In this document: piece by piece, positions 1-5,151 of the stretch
Position numbering within the stretch: position 1 is the first letter of the stretch
Layout of the letters: every line of letters begins with the position of its first letter
NCBI GenBank assembly: GCA_025934615.1
Contig: JAICXS010000136.1
Location: 1-5,896, forward strand
DNA from: Nitrospiraceae bacterium
GTDB taxonomy: Bacteria; Nitrospirota; Nitrospiria; Nitrospirales; Nitrospiraceae
DNA: 5,896 nucleotides
Direction: 5' to 3'
The notes under the pieces: model-generated
What the model was told of the DNA's origin: nothing
The model's database searches: none
The model's input: only the letters and a program-made list of their open reading frames with translations
Made by a program: the position numbers and the translations under genes

Positions 1-1
1 C

Positions 2-418
2 ATGGCGCGCCACCATGCCGATATGAATGGGGTCGGTGGGCGATGCGAGTATCGAGAAGCCGACGCGTTCGAAAACCTGCGCAATCTCGCTCATGCGGGA
101 CACCGATATGACCTTGTTATATTGGACCCTCCTGCCTTTGCGCGTAGCAAACAGGCCGTCCCGCATGCATTAGCAGGCTACAAAGAGATCAATGTACAAT
201 CGCTCCGATTGATTCGCCGAGAAGGATTTTTAGTGACTTGTTCGTGCTCCTACCATGTGAGTGAGCAGAATTTATGGGAAACCATATTGAGTGCCGCACG
301 GGATACCAAACGGCAACTGAAGCTGATAGAAAGGCGCTCTCAAGGGCGCGATCATCCTATGTTGGCGGCTATGCCGGAGACACGTTACCTTAAATGCTTT
401 ATCTTCCAAGTCTTTTGA
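2..418 (+). CDS. rlmI: RlmI-like class I SAM-dependent rRNA methyltransferase, C-terminal part (5' end outside window)
   Basis: The visible 138 residues match the catalytic C-terminal domain of the RlmI (YccW) family, which transfers a methyl group from S-adenosylmethionine to a cytosine of 23S rRNA in the cytosol. Seen directly: the substrate-site motif DPPAFARSK at residues 42-50 of the visible part, GYKEIN at 59-64, TCSCS at 79-83, DHP at 117-119 and a closing YLKCF. Cys82 aligns with the cysteine of the E. coli RlmI FSCSG motif; Cys80 is an extra cysteine. E. coli RlmI has about 396 residues, so roughly 250 residues, including the PUA domain and SAM motif I, lie left of the window. The ATG at base 2 is therefore almost certainly an internal methionine: its context (ARHHADMNG) resembles the family's ARxNxELNG helix. 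Exact target and orthology to RlmI versus a sister family are inferred. The gene ends with TGA, 175 bases before the next gene. Confidence 0.9.
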   Translation: MARHHADMNGVGGRCEYREADAFENLRNLAHAGHRYDLVILDPPAFARSKQAVPHALAGYKEINVQSLRLIRREGFLVTCSCSYHVSEQNLWETILSAARDTKRQLKLIERRSQGRDHPMLAAMPETRYLKCFIFQVF

Positions 419-456
419 AGATCCTCAACCGAATGGCACTTCTGCCTGTCTCGTTT

Positions 457-476
457 CCACTCCAGCTCGGGAGTGG
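457..476 (+). other. short hairpin downstream of the rRNA methyltransferase gene
   Basis: CCACTCC (457-463) and GGAGTGG (470-476) are perfect 7-bp inverted arms around a 6-base loop, 38 bases after the preceding stop codon. No run of T follows, so it is only a weak candidate for a transcription terminator. It could equally be a 3'-end stabilising hairpin or a site next to the following gene's promoter. Confidence 0.35.
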
Positions 477-479
477 CAG

Positions 480-506
480 TTCGATATTATTCGTAGGCGT
501 TATACT
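480..506 (+). promoter_or_regulatory. possible sigma-70 promoter for the bactofilin gene
   Basis: TATACT at 501-506 differs from the consensus -10 box at one base and lies 87 bases before the bactofilin start codon. The -35 region is poor: TTCGAT at 480-485 with a short 15-base spacer is the best I see. An independent promoter makes sense because the gap to the previous gene is 175 bases and holds a hairpin. Confidence 0.35.
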
Positions 507-593
507 TACACCATGAGAATAACCGTCTGATGCCATGCGAAGGCGAATGCCTCTATCATCCTTTTGGATTGGATGGCTCAATAAGGGGGACGT

Positions 594-1049
594 ATGTGGA
601 AAAAAGAAGGTGACGTAGCGACCGCAACGAAAGATTTGCCGACTGAAGGGGCTAAGGACGGTGAGATCATTGCCTTTGTCGGCAAGGGCGTCGGCTTTAA
701 AGGTGCGATTACGTACGAAGGCACGGTCCGTATTGACGGACGGGTGGATGGAGAAATTGAGACGAATGGAACATTGATCGTTGGAGAGGAGGCGGTGATT
801 ACCGCCAGGGTGAGTGCAGGGACCGTTGTGAGTAAAGGGAAGATTACCGGTGATGTCGTGGCCAAAGAGCGCGTCAAGCTTATGGCGCCGGCCATGCTCA
901 GTGGCTCAGTCAAGGCACCGGTATTTTCCATCGAGGAAGGGGTCACCTTTGACGGAACGTGCGAGATGACTGGAGCGGAAGTGCATAGCCTCCAGGAAGC
1001 ACGCCAGGCCAATCAATCCGCGGCAAACGTTAAACGTATGACCGGCTAA
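594..1049 (+). CDS. bactofilin family cytoskeletal protein
   Basis: This 151-residue protein is a bactofilin (the DUF583/PF04519 fold), a right-handed beta-helix that polymerises without nucleotide into filaments on the inner face of the cytoplasmic membrane and helps place cell-wall or envelope machinery. Seen directly: a core from about residue 25 to 126 beginning FVGKG (28-32), with the alternating hydrophobic and glycine pattern of the beta-helix windings, for example RIDGRVDGEI (46-55). It is flanked by short polar tails of about 25 residues on each side, typical of the family. The N-terminus MWKK resembles the hydrophobic-plus-basic membrane-targeting start known in other bactofilins; this is inference. 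There is no transmembrane segment. The ATG is fixed by a strong Shine-Dalgarno AAGGGGGA (583-590), three bases upstream. It stands alone, with no M23 peptidase or ParA-like gene beside it, so its specific job cannot be read from context. Confidence 0.95.
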   Translation: MWKKEGDVATATKDLPTEGAKDGEIIAFVGKGVGFKGAITYEGTVRIDGRVDGEIETNGTLIVGEEAVITARVSAGTVVSKGKITGDVVAKERVKLMAPAMLSGSVKAPVFSIEEGVTFDGTCEMTGAEVHSLQEARQANQSAANVKRMTG

Positions 1050-1210
1050 CAGATAGGGTGGAGCATCTGTGCTTTCTGTTCGAGAGAGCCAAGAGGGCAC
1101 AGTTGCGTCCCACCGCCTGCAGGCGCTATTCTTCCATTGGACAATTCATCGGGCTGATAAGTTGACTGGCTGATTGGTGCTTGAACTTCAGCTTATATCA
1201 GTTTGTATTG

Positions 1211-1216
1211 AGGGAG
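1211..1216 (+). promoter_or_regulatory. Shine-Dalgarno-like AGGGAG ahead of an ATC codon
   Basis: AGGGAG at 1211-1216 lies seven bases before ATC at 1224-1226, a normal ribosome-binding distance. The in-frame stop TGA at 1209-1211 closes the frame just upstream, so any start must lie at or after 1212. This is the best positional evidence for where translation of the methyltransferase begins. Confidence 0.45.
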
Positions 1217-1223
1217 CCAGGCC

Positions 1224-1889
1224 ATCTCTTCCCCACGCGATGCCGTCGCTCGAACCTCTCAGGCCTATCACGATCATCGGGAGCGTTTTCTTCAACTATG
1301 GGGAAAGGTCCCCTATCGCCTGCCCCCTTTATTAGCCGATTTTCTTCGGCGCGCGCCGCGTAAGGCTTATCTGCTCGATCTTGGGTGCGGGGTCGGGCAG
1401 GATGCGAGAGCGATCAAGCGCGCCGGCTTTCGCGTGGTTGGACTGGACATCAATCACTCCCTTCTCGACTATGCGCGGCGTCGGAGTCCTCGCCTCACAC
1501 TGGTTCAGGCCGATGTTCGAAACCTGCCCTATGTGGCCGAAGCGTTTGATGGGCTATGGGCGGCTGCCTCACTGATTCATCTGCCGAAAATATCTGTCCA
1601 CGCAAGCTTTCGGCGCCTTGCCAAATTGACTAAGCCCGGAGGTCTTTTTGCCGCGACGTTGATCCACGGTCGGCATTCAAACACGCTTCGGAACGGTTGG
1701 ATTCCAGGCCGATTCATCAGTCGTTGGCACAAGCAGGAATTAGCCACGGCGCTCGGTCGAGCGGGATGGCAGATTATCGAGCTGAAGATCGTTTTTAATC
1801 AGGAGCGGAAGGGACGGTGGCTGAACCTCCTCGTCCGCCGTCCCATTTTAAAGACAGAATTGCGCGATACTGTCCACATTGATTATTGA
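1224..1889 (+). CDS. class I SAM-dependent methyltransferase (non-canonical or lost start codon)
   Basis: The frame encodes a small Methyltransf_11/25-type enzyme. Counting from the ATC at 1224 it has 221 residues: SAM motif I LLDLGCGVGQD (50-60), the acidic residue at the end of strand 2 in GLDIN (Asp75), ADVRNLP (96-102), FDGLWAAASLIHLPK (108-122) and LTKPGG before strand 5 (135-140). The substrate is not recognisable; relatives include UbiE- and TehB-like enzymes. The frame is open from 1212 but contains no ATG, GTG or TTG before GTG at 1434, which is Val71 and lies after motif I, so starting there would remove the cofactor site. The N-terminal residues before motif I, such as AYHDHRERFLQLWGKVPYRL, look like a genuine coding prefix of this family. 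ATC at 1224, seven bases behind AGGGAG, is the most natural start position. Options are a real AUC start, a start codon lost by mutation or a sequencing error. It ends with TGA, 281 bases before lon. Confidence 0.82.
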   Translation: MSSPRDAVARTSQAYHDHRERFLQLWGKVPYRLPPLLADFLRRAPRKAYLLDLGCGVGQDARAIKRAGFRVVGLDINHSLLDYARRRSPRLTLVQADVRNLPYVAEAFDGLWAAASLIHLPKISVHASFRRLAKLTKPGGLFAATLIHGRHSNTLRNGWIPGRFISRWHKQELATALGRAGWQIIELKIVFNQERKGRWLNLLVRRPILKTELRDTVHIDY

Positions 1890-1950
1890 ATGTCGGTGCG
1901 GCTTACGGCTGCTCACCCCGGTTGCGATCACGAGTCACTTCTCAATCCTC

Positions 1951-1978
1951 CCGGACTCCACCGCTCTAACCTGTCCGG
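1951..1978 (+). terminator. possible terminator after the methyltransferase gene
   Basis: CCGGAC (1951-1956) and GTCCGG (1973-1978) form a 6-bp GC-rich stem with a 16-base loop, 61 bases after the methyltransferase stop. A pyrimidine-rich stretch, ATTATTCCTCCTTCTCTTCT, follows from 1979. The long loop and lack of a pure T run make it a weak intrinsic terminator candidate. Confidence 0.3.
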
Positions 1979-2056
1979 ATTATTCCTCCTTCTCTTCTCG
2001 TTCTTAGTGCATTGTGTGTCCATAGTTCTGCAAAGCTCGATCGGCTGCGTGGAGAA

Positions 2057-2097
2057 GCTCCAGACGTAAGATAAGGCCACGCTTACGAAATTGGAGC
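2057..2097 (+). promoter_or_regulatory. two-part hairpin upstream of lon, possible leader structure
   Basis: Two nested inverted repeats stack into one stem: outer arms GCTCCA (2057-2062) and TGGAGC (2092-2097), inner arms CGTAAG (2065-2070) and CTTACG (2082-2087), with an 11-base loop. A G-U pair (2063 with 2091) would extend the outer helix and leave a small internal bulge. The structure ends 73 bases before the lon start codon. Another pairing, GCGTGG (2047-2052) with CCACGC (2077-2082), would compete with the inner stem. It might be a DNA operator or an RNA leader element; I saw no CIRCE-type or clear heat-shock sigma box. The function is unknown. Confidence 0.4.
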
Positions 2098-2160
2098 CCT
2101 TTCCCTGGGGCAGAACATGGTTATGTATGTTTCAACGCTAGCAATGCTCATAGAACATTC

Positions 2161-2167
2161 GAGGTGA
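2161..2167 (+). promoter_or_regulatory. lon: ribosome binding site that favours the GTG start of lon
   Basis: GAGGTGA at 2161-2167 is a seven-base match to the anti-Shine-Dalgarno sequence. Its GAGG core is six bases from GTG at 2171 but fifteen from the in-frame ATG at 2180, so spacing favours the GTG. Confidence 0.7.
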
Positions 2168-2170
2168 CCT

Positions 2171-4558
2171 GTGGACCATATGAAAGAGAACTCAATCGTT
2201 TCAACACTTCCTGTTATCCCCATTAAACGGTCGGTTCTGTTCCCTGGGGTTATGCTGCCGATCACCGTCGGTCGGTCTCGCTCAGTAGCGGCGTTAGACG
2301 CCGCATTGAAGACCGAAGAAAAGACCGTCGTTGTCGTGGCGCAGCGGCGCTCCGATCAAGAGGAGCCCGGTGTCGACGATTTGTTCACGATCGGGACCAA
2401 GGCCGTGATCAAGCAAACCGTCCGGACACCCGAAGGCCTGGTCCAAGCTTTGTTGCAGGGACTTGAGCGCGTGGTCTTGCTCAAGGTCGAACAGAGCGAG
2501 CCGTTCCTCAAAGTTCGCACGCGGCAGGTCTCCGCATCGTTCGATTCCGGCACAGAAATCGATGCCTTGCGCCGGGCGATTCTCGACAAGATCGACGACT
2601 TGCCTGAACTCCTTCAGTCGCCAGGAATTCGGGAGGTTGTCCAGGCCTTGCACGCGGAACGAGATTCGACTGCATTGGGGTATCGAGTAGCCTCACTCCT
2701 CAATCTCACCGTGGAGGCTGAACAGGCGTTGCTGGAAGCTACGACACAGGACGATTTGCTCCGGCGTCTGTATGCCGCGTTGGCACATGAAGTACAAGTC
2801 CTACAGTTGCGCAATAAGATCGCGAACGATGCGCAAGCAGAGATTGGGAAGTCCCAGCGCGAGTATGTGTTGCGTCAGCAGCTCAAGGCGATCCAGCAGG
2901 AACTCGGTGAAGGCGATACGGACAACAGTGAACTGGCTCATCTTAAGGATCAAATCGAGCACGCCGATTTGCCTGAACCTGTCCGCAAAGAAGCCAACCG
3001 TGAATTGGCGCGACTCGATAAAACGCCGGCGGCCTCGCCGGAGCATCAGGTCATTCGGAACTATTTGGAGCTGGTGCTGGAATTGCCGTGGAAGAAGGCT
3101 TCGGCGGACCAATTGGATCTGACGCGCGTGCGACAGGTTCTAGATGAAGACCATTACGGCATTCAAGAAGTCAAAGAGCGGATCGTGGAACATTTGGCGG
3201 TCCTGAAACTGAATCCGTCGGCCAAGGCGCCTATCCTCTGTCTCGTCGGGCCTCCTGGTGTGGGGAAAACGAGTCTAGGACAATCGATCGCCCGCGCCAT
3301 GGGTCGAACTTTCGAGCGCATGAGCTTGGGCGGAGTGCATGACGAATCAGAGCTCCGAGGGCACCGCCGCACTTATATAGGCGCTATGCCCGGCCGACTC
3401 ATTCAGGCCATGCGCCGGGCTGGGGTGAATAATCCGGTGCTCATGTTGGACGAAGTGGATAAGTTGGGGCGAGATTTTCGCGGTGATCCGGCTGCTGCGC
3501 TTCTGGAAGTGCTGGACCCTGCGCAGAACCATACGTTCCGGGATAACTACCTGGATCTTCCATTCGATCTGTCGCAAGTCTTCTTCGTCACGACGGCGAA
3601 TGCGCTGCATCCCATTCCGCAGCCCCTTTTGGACCGGATGGAGATCATTCGCTTGCCGGGGTACAGCGAACACGAAAAGCTGGAGATTGCCGTACGTTAT
3701 CTGTGGCCGCGACGGCTCAAGGAAGCCGGCCTCACGGACCAACAAGTGTATCTTGAACAGGGAACGTTGAAAGACATTATCGGCCGATACACACGAGAGG
3801 CCGGCGTCCGGCAGCTTGAGCAAATGCTTGGCAGGGTGACGCGGAAGGTGGCGCTGAAGCTGGCCGAAAAAGGGTTGGAAGCTGCGCCGGTGACAATCTC
3901 TCGTGAGAAACTCAGCGATTGGCTAGGAACCGAACGGTTCCTGCCTGAAGAAGCTCGAAAGGCGCTTCCGGTCGGCGTCGCAACCGGCTTGGCGTGGACG
4001 GAAACAGGCGGCGACGTGCTCTACATTGAAACCTCGCTGTTGCCGGGTGGAAGCGGGCTTACATTGACCGGACAGTTGGGCGATGTGATGCAGGAATCGG
4101 CTCAGGCCGCTCGCAGTTACCTGTGGTCGCATGCCGAAAAGCTCGGGATCGATGTGGTCCGCTTTAAACGAAACGGCATCCACATTCATGTGCCGTCCGG
4201 TGCTATCCCAAAAGATGGACCATCGGCTGGCATCACCATGGCCACTGCATTGGCCTCGCTGTATCTCGGGTTACCGGTTCACCAAGATATGGCGATGACC
4301 GGCGAGATCAGTTTGAGCGGCCTCGTACTCCCGATCGGCGGCATCAAAGAAAAAGTGCTGGCAGCCCGCCGGGCCGGGATCACGCGAGTGATCGTACCGA
4401 AAGCCAATCAAAAAGACCTTCAGGAGGTACCTGAGGAGGTCCGCGCAGAAATGACCTTCGTCTTGGTTGAGACGATCGATGATGTACTCCCGGCGGCACT
4501 TCGTGGGTGGGAGGAAGAGAGTTCGGCGCCTCGCCTCTTAGAAATGGTATGTGGGTAA
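2171..4558 (+). CDS. lon: ATP-dependent endopeptidase La (LonA protease)
   Basis: This is a full-length LonA, 795 residues against 784 in E. coli: a soluble ATP-driven protease, hexameric in the family, that degrades misfolded and regulatory proteins. Domain order: N-terminal LON substrate-binding domain (about 12-200), a charged helical, coiled-coil-like linker (about 205-260), AAA+ module (about 310-585) and serine-lysine protease domain (about 592-785). Seen directly: Walker A GPPGVGKT (360-367), Walker B VLMLDEVD (423-430), sensor-1 Asn477 in TTANAL, arginine-finger candidate Arg489 in LLDRME, sensor-2 GVRQLE (545-550), catalytic Ser685 in PKDGPSAG and Lys728 in GGIKEK. The Ser-Lys spacing of 43 equals that of E. 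coli (Ser679, Lys722). All catalytic residues are present, so it should be active. It starts at GTG by ribosome-site spacing; ATG at 2180 would shorten it by three residues. It appears monocistronic, with a hairpin in its probable leader and a strong hairpin after its stop. Whether the genome has a second Lon cannot be told from here. Confidence 0.98.
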   Translation: MDHMKENSIVSTLPVIPIKRSVLFPGVMLPITVGRSRSVAALDAALKTEEKTVVVVAQRRSDQEEPGVDDLFTIGTKAVIKQTVRTPEGLVQALLQGLERVVLLKVEQSEPFLKVRTRQVSASFDSGTEIDALRRAILDKIDDLPELLQSPGIREVVQALHAERDSTALGYRVASLLNLTVEAEQALLEATTQDDLLRRLYAALAHEVQVLQLRNKIANDAQAEIGKSQREYVLRQQLKAIQQELGEGDTDNSELAHLKDQIEHADLPEPVRKEANRELARLDKTPAASPEHQVIRNYLELVLELPWKKASADQLDLTRVRQVLDEDHYGIQEVKERIVEHLAVLKLNPSAKAPILCLVGPPGVGKTSLGQSIARAMGRTFERMSLGGVHDESELRGHRRTYIGAMPGRLIQAMRRAGVNNPVLMLDEVDKLGRDFRGDPAAALLEVLDPAQNHTFRDNYLDLPFDLSQVFFVTTANALHPIPQPLLDRMEIIRLPGYSEHEKLEIAVRYLWPRRLKEAGLTDQQVYLEQGTLKDIIGRYTREAGVRQLEQMLGRVTRKVALKLAEKGLEAAPVTISREKLSDWLGTERFLPEEARKALPVGVATGLAWTETGGDVLYIETSLLPGGSGLTLTGQLGDVMQESAQAARSYLWSHAEKLGIDVVRFKRNGIHIHVPSGAIPKDGPSAGITMATALASLYLGLPVHQDMAMTGEISLSGLVLPIGGIKEKVLAARRAGITRVIVPKANQKDLQEVPEEVRAEMTFVLVETIDDVLPAALRGWEEESSAPRLLEMVCG

Positions 4559-4589
4559 ACCACTCTGCTGACGCCCGCGTCTGATGACT

Positions 4590-4615
4590 AGCCGGGACGC
4601 AAATGCGTCCCGGCT
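4590..4615 (+). terminator. strong hairpin after lon, probable terminator without a T run
   Basis: AGCCGGGACGC (4590-4600) and GCGTCCCGGCT (4605-4615) are perfect 11-bp inverted arms around the four-base loop AAAT, beginning 32 bases after the lon stop codon. Only two T's directly follow the stem axis, so it is not a textbook rho-independent terminator. Stem strength and position still make it the likely 3' end of the lon transcript, as a T-poor terminator or an RNase-blocking hairpin. It is nearly symmetrical and could act on both strands. Confidence 0.75.
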
Positions 4616-4651
4616 TCAGCGCAACGTCCCTTCAGTTCATATCTCACTTCA

Positions 4652-4996
4652 CGAAACACTGGTGGACACACGATCCCTATCGATGCACCCCTCTGCCTCA
4701 TAGACTTCGGCAACCGGCGCGAATGCATCCGCTTGACGAACCCTCTATGCAAGGCACTGAGAGCAGCGCTATCACTCGAGCCCGTACAATGGAAGTACGG
4801 CTGACCAGCCGGCATCGCACATGATTTCAGTAATCTCCTGACCATCATTACGTACAGCGAAGAAGAATCTGTTGCGGAGAATGTGAAACTCACGAGGCCG
4901 CAGGTGGGGCAACCCTTGGCCACAGTCGCTGGCATTTAATCCTCAAGGCATGGCGCCAAGGCTCTGCATCTTGACACCATTGAAATATTAGCCTGA
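4652..4996 (+). pseudogene. decayed PAS-histidine kinase fragment
   Basis: The frame containing base 4652 reads like the join between a PAS sensor domain and a HisKA dimerisation domain of a sensor histidine kinase, but it is broken. Seen directly: GGHTIPIDAPLCLIDFGNRR (4661-4720) resembles the last strands of a PAS domain (family form TIPVEVxVSLIDFGGRR). GIAHDFSNLLTIITYSE (4811-4861) closely matches the kinase H-box GIAHDFNNLLTVIxGYSE, with the phospho-accepting histidine codon at 4820. ALHLDTIEIL (4961-4990), still in the same frame, resembles the VLDLNxVI stretch that normally follows the H-box by about 60 residues; here the gap is about 49. Stops at 4802 (TGA), 4937 (TAA) and 4994 (TGA) interrupt it. 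There is no start codon with a ribosome site, no upstream sensor region and no ATP-binding (HATPase) domain. I infer a relic of a once-functional kinase, shortened by deletions. The PAS part is less certain than the H-box. Confidence 0.68.
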
Positions 4997-5034
4997 GGAG
5001 TGAGAGGACGCCTTGATATGGAGGTTGCATAAAG

Positions 5035-5057
5035 CATTGAAATTTTGCGTTTTAATG
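5035..5057 (+). other. imperfect AT-rich dyad
   Basis: CATTGAAA (5035-5042) and TTTTAATG (5050-5057) pair over eight positions with one G-T wobble, around the loop TTTTGCG. It lies between the kinase relic and the next promoter. It could be a weak terminator, an upstream promoter element because of its AT content, or chance. Confidence 0.25.
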
Positions 5058-5077
5058 TCTTACCGTCAATGCGAGTG

Positions 5078-5105
5078 AGCCGGCGCGCTTTTCGACGAAC
5101 CGGCT
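5078..5105 (+). promoter_or_regulatory. inverted repeat spanning the -35 region of the TPR gene
   Basis: AGCCGG (5078-5083) and CCGGCT (5100-5105) are perfect 6-bp arms separated by 16 bases. The spacer contains the proposed -35 hexamer (5092-5097), so a protein bound here would block or contact RNA polymerase. The arm centres are 22 bases apart, about two helical turns, which would suit a dimeric regulator. No regulator is identifiable; chance in GC-rich DNA is possible. Confidence 0.3.
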
Positions 5106-5120
5106 GTCCGGTGCTACACT
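5092..5120 (+). promoter_or_regulatory. sigma-70-type promoter with extended -10, for the TPR gene
   Basis: TGCTACACT at 5112-5120 is an extended -10 element (TGn followed by TACACT). TCGACG at 5092-5097 matches four of six bases of the -35 consensus, with a 17-base spacer. Transcription would begin near 5127, leaving a leader of about 25 bases before the GTG start at 5152. This is the most convincing promoter in the window. Confidence 0.6.
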
Positions 5121-5151
5121 ACACGCAGGATTCTTAAGGGGCAACATTATT

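Noticed and set aside
578..1012. Long - strand frame opposite the bactofilin gene
   Set aside because: It is an antisense shadow of a clear bactofilin, with no motif of its own.
1061..1074. Small hairpin followed by TTTCTGTT after the bactofilin gene
   Set aside because: The stem has only four pairs plus a wobble, too weak to call a terminator.
1114..1125. Perfect palindrome CGCCTGCAGGCG
   Set aside because: With no spacer and only four usable stem pairs as RNA, and no second copy in the window, it is most likely chance.
1152..1174. Direct repeat GGCTGAT at 1152 and 1168, with TTGACT at 1162-1167
   Set aside because: The TTGACT looks like a -35 box, but no -10 lies at the right distance (TATATC at 1194 is 26 bases on). 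The repeat is too short to interpret.
1181..1575. Two short + strand frames (1181-1363 and 1381-1575) over the methyltransferase start
   Set aside because: Neither shows a family motif; the methyltransferase frame reads through both. I also tested whether the first could supply a frameshifted N-terminus and saw no homologous residues in it.
1890..2170. Search for a tRNA, small RNA gene or heat-shock operator in the gap before lon
   Set aside because: I saw no cloverleaf, no CIRCE-type repeat and no clear -35/-10 pair; only the two dyads already listed stand out.
3347..3823. Long - strand frame inside lon
   Set aside because: It is antisense to the AAA+ region of lon; its length follows from the biased codon use of lon.
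4603..4824. Open frame on the + strand, 73 codons
   Set aside because: It begins inside the lon terminator hairpin and has no family pattern. The frame one base further on carries the PAS and H-box similarity. Its end (TMEVRLT) might hold a few shifted residues of the kinase, but this is too short to claim.
4588..4935. Open frame on the - strand, 115 codons, in the gap after lon
   Set aside because: It overlaps the terminator hairpin and the kinase relic, has no recognisable motif or ribosome site, and the opposite strand explains the sequence better as HisKA/PAS remains.
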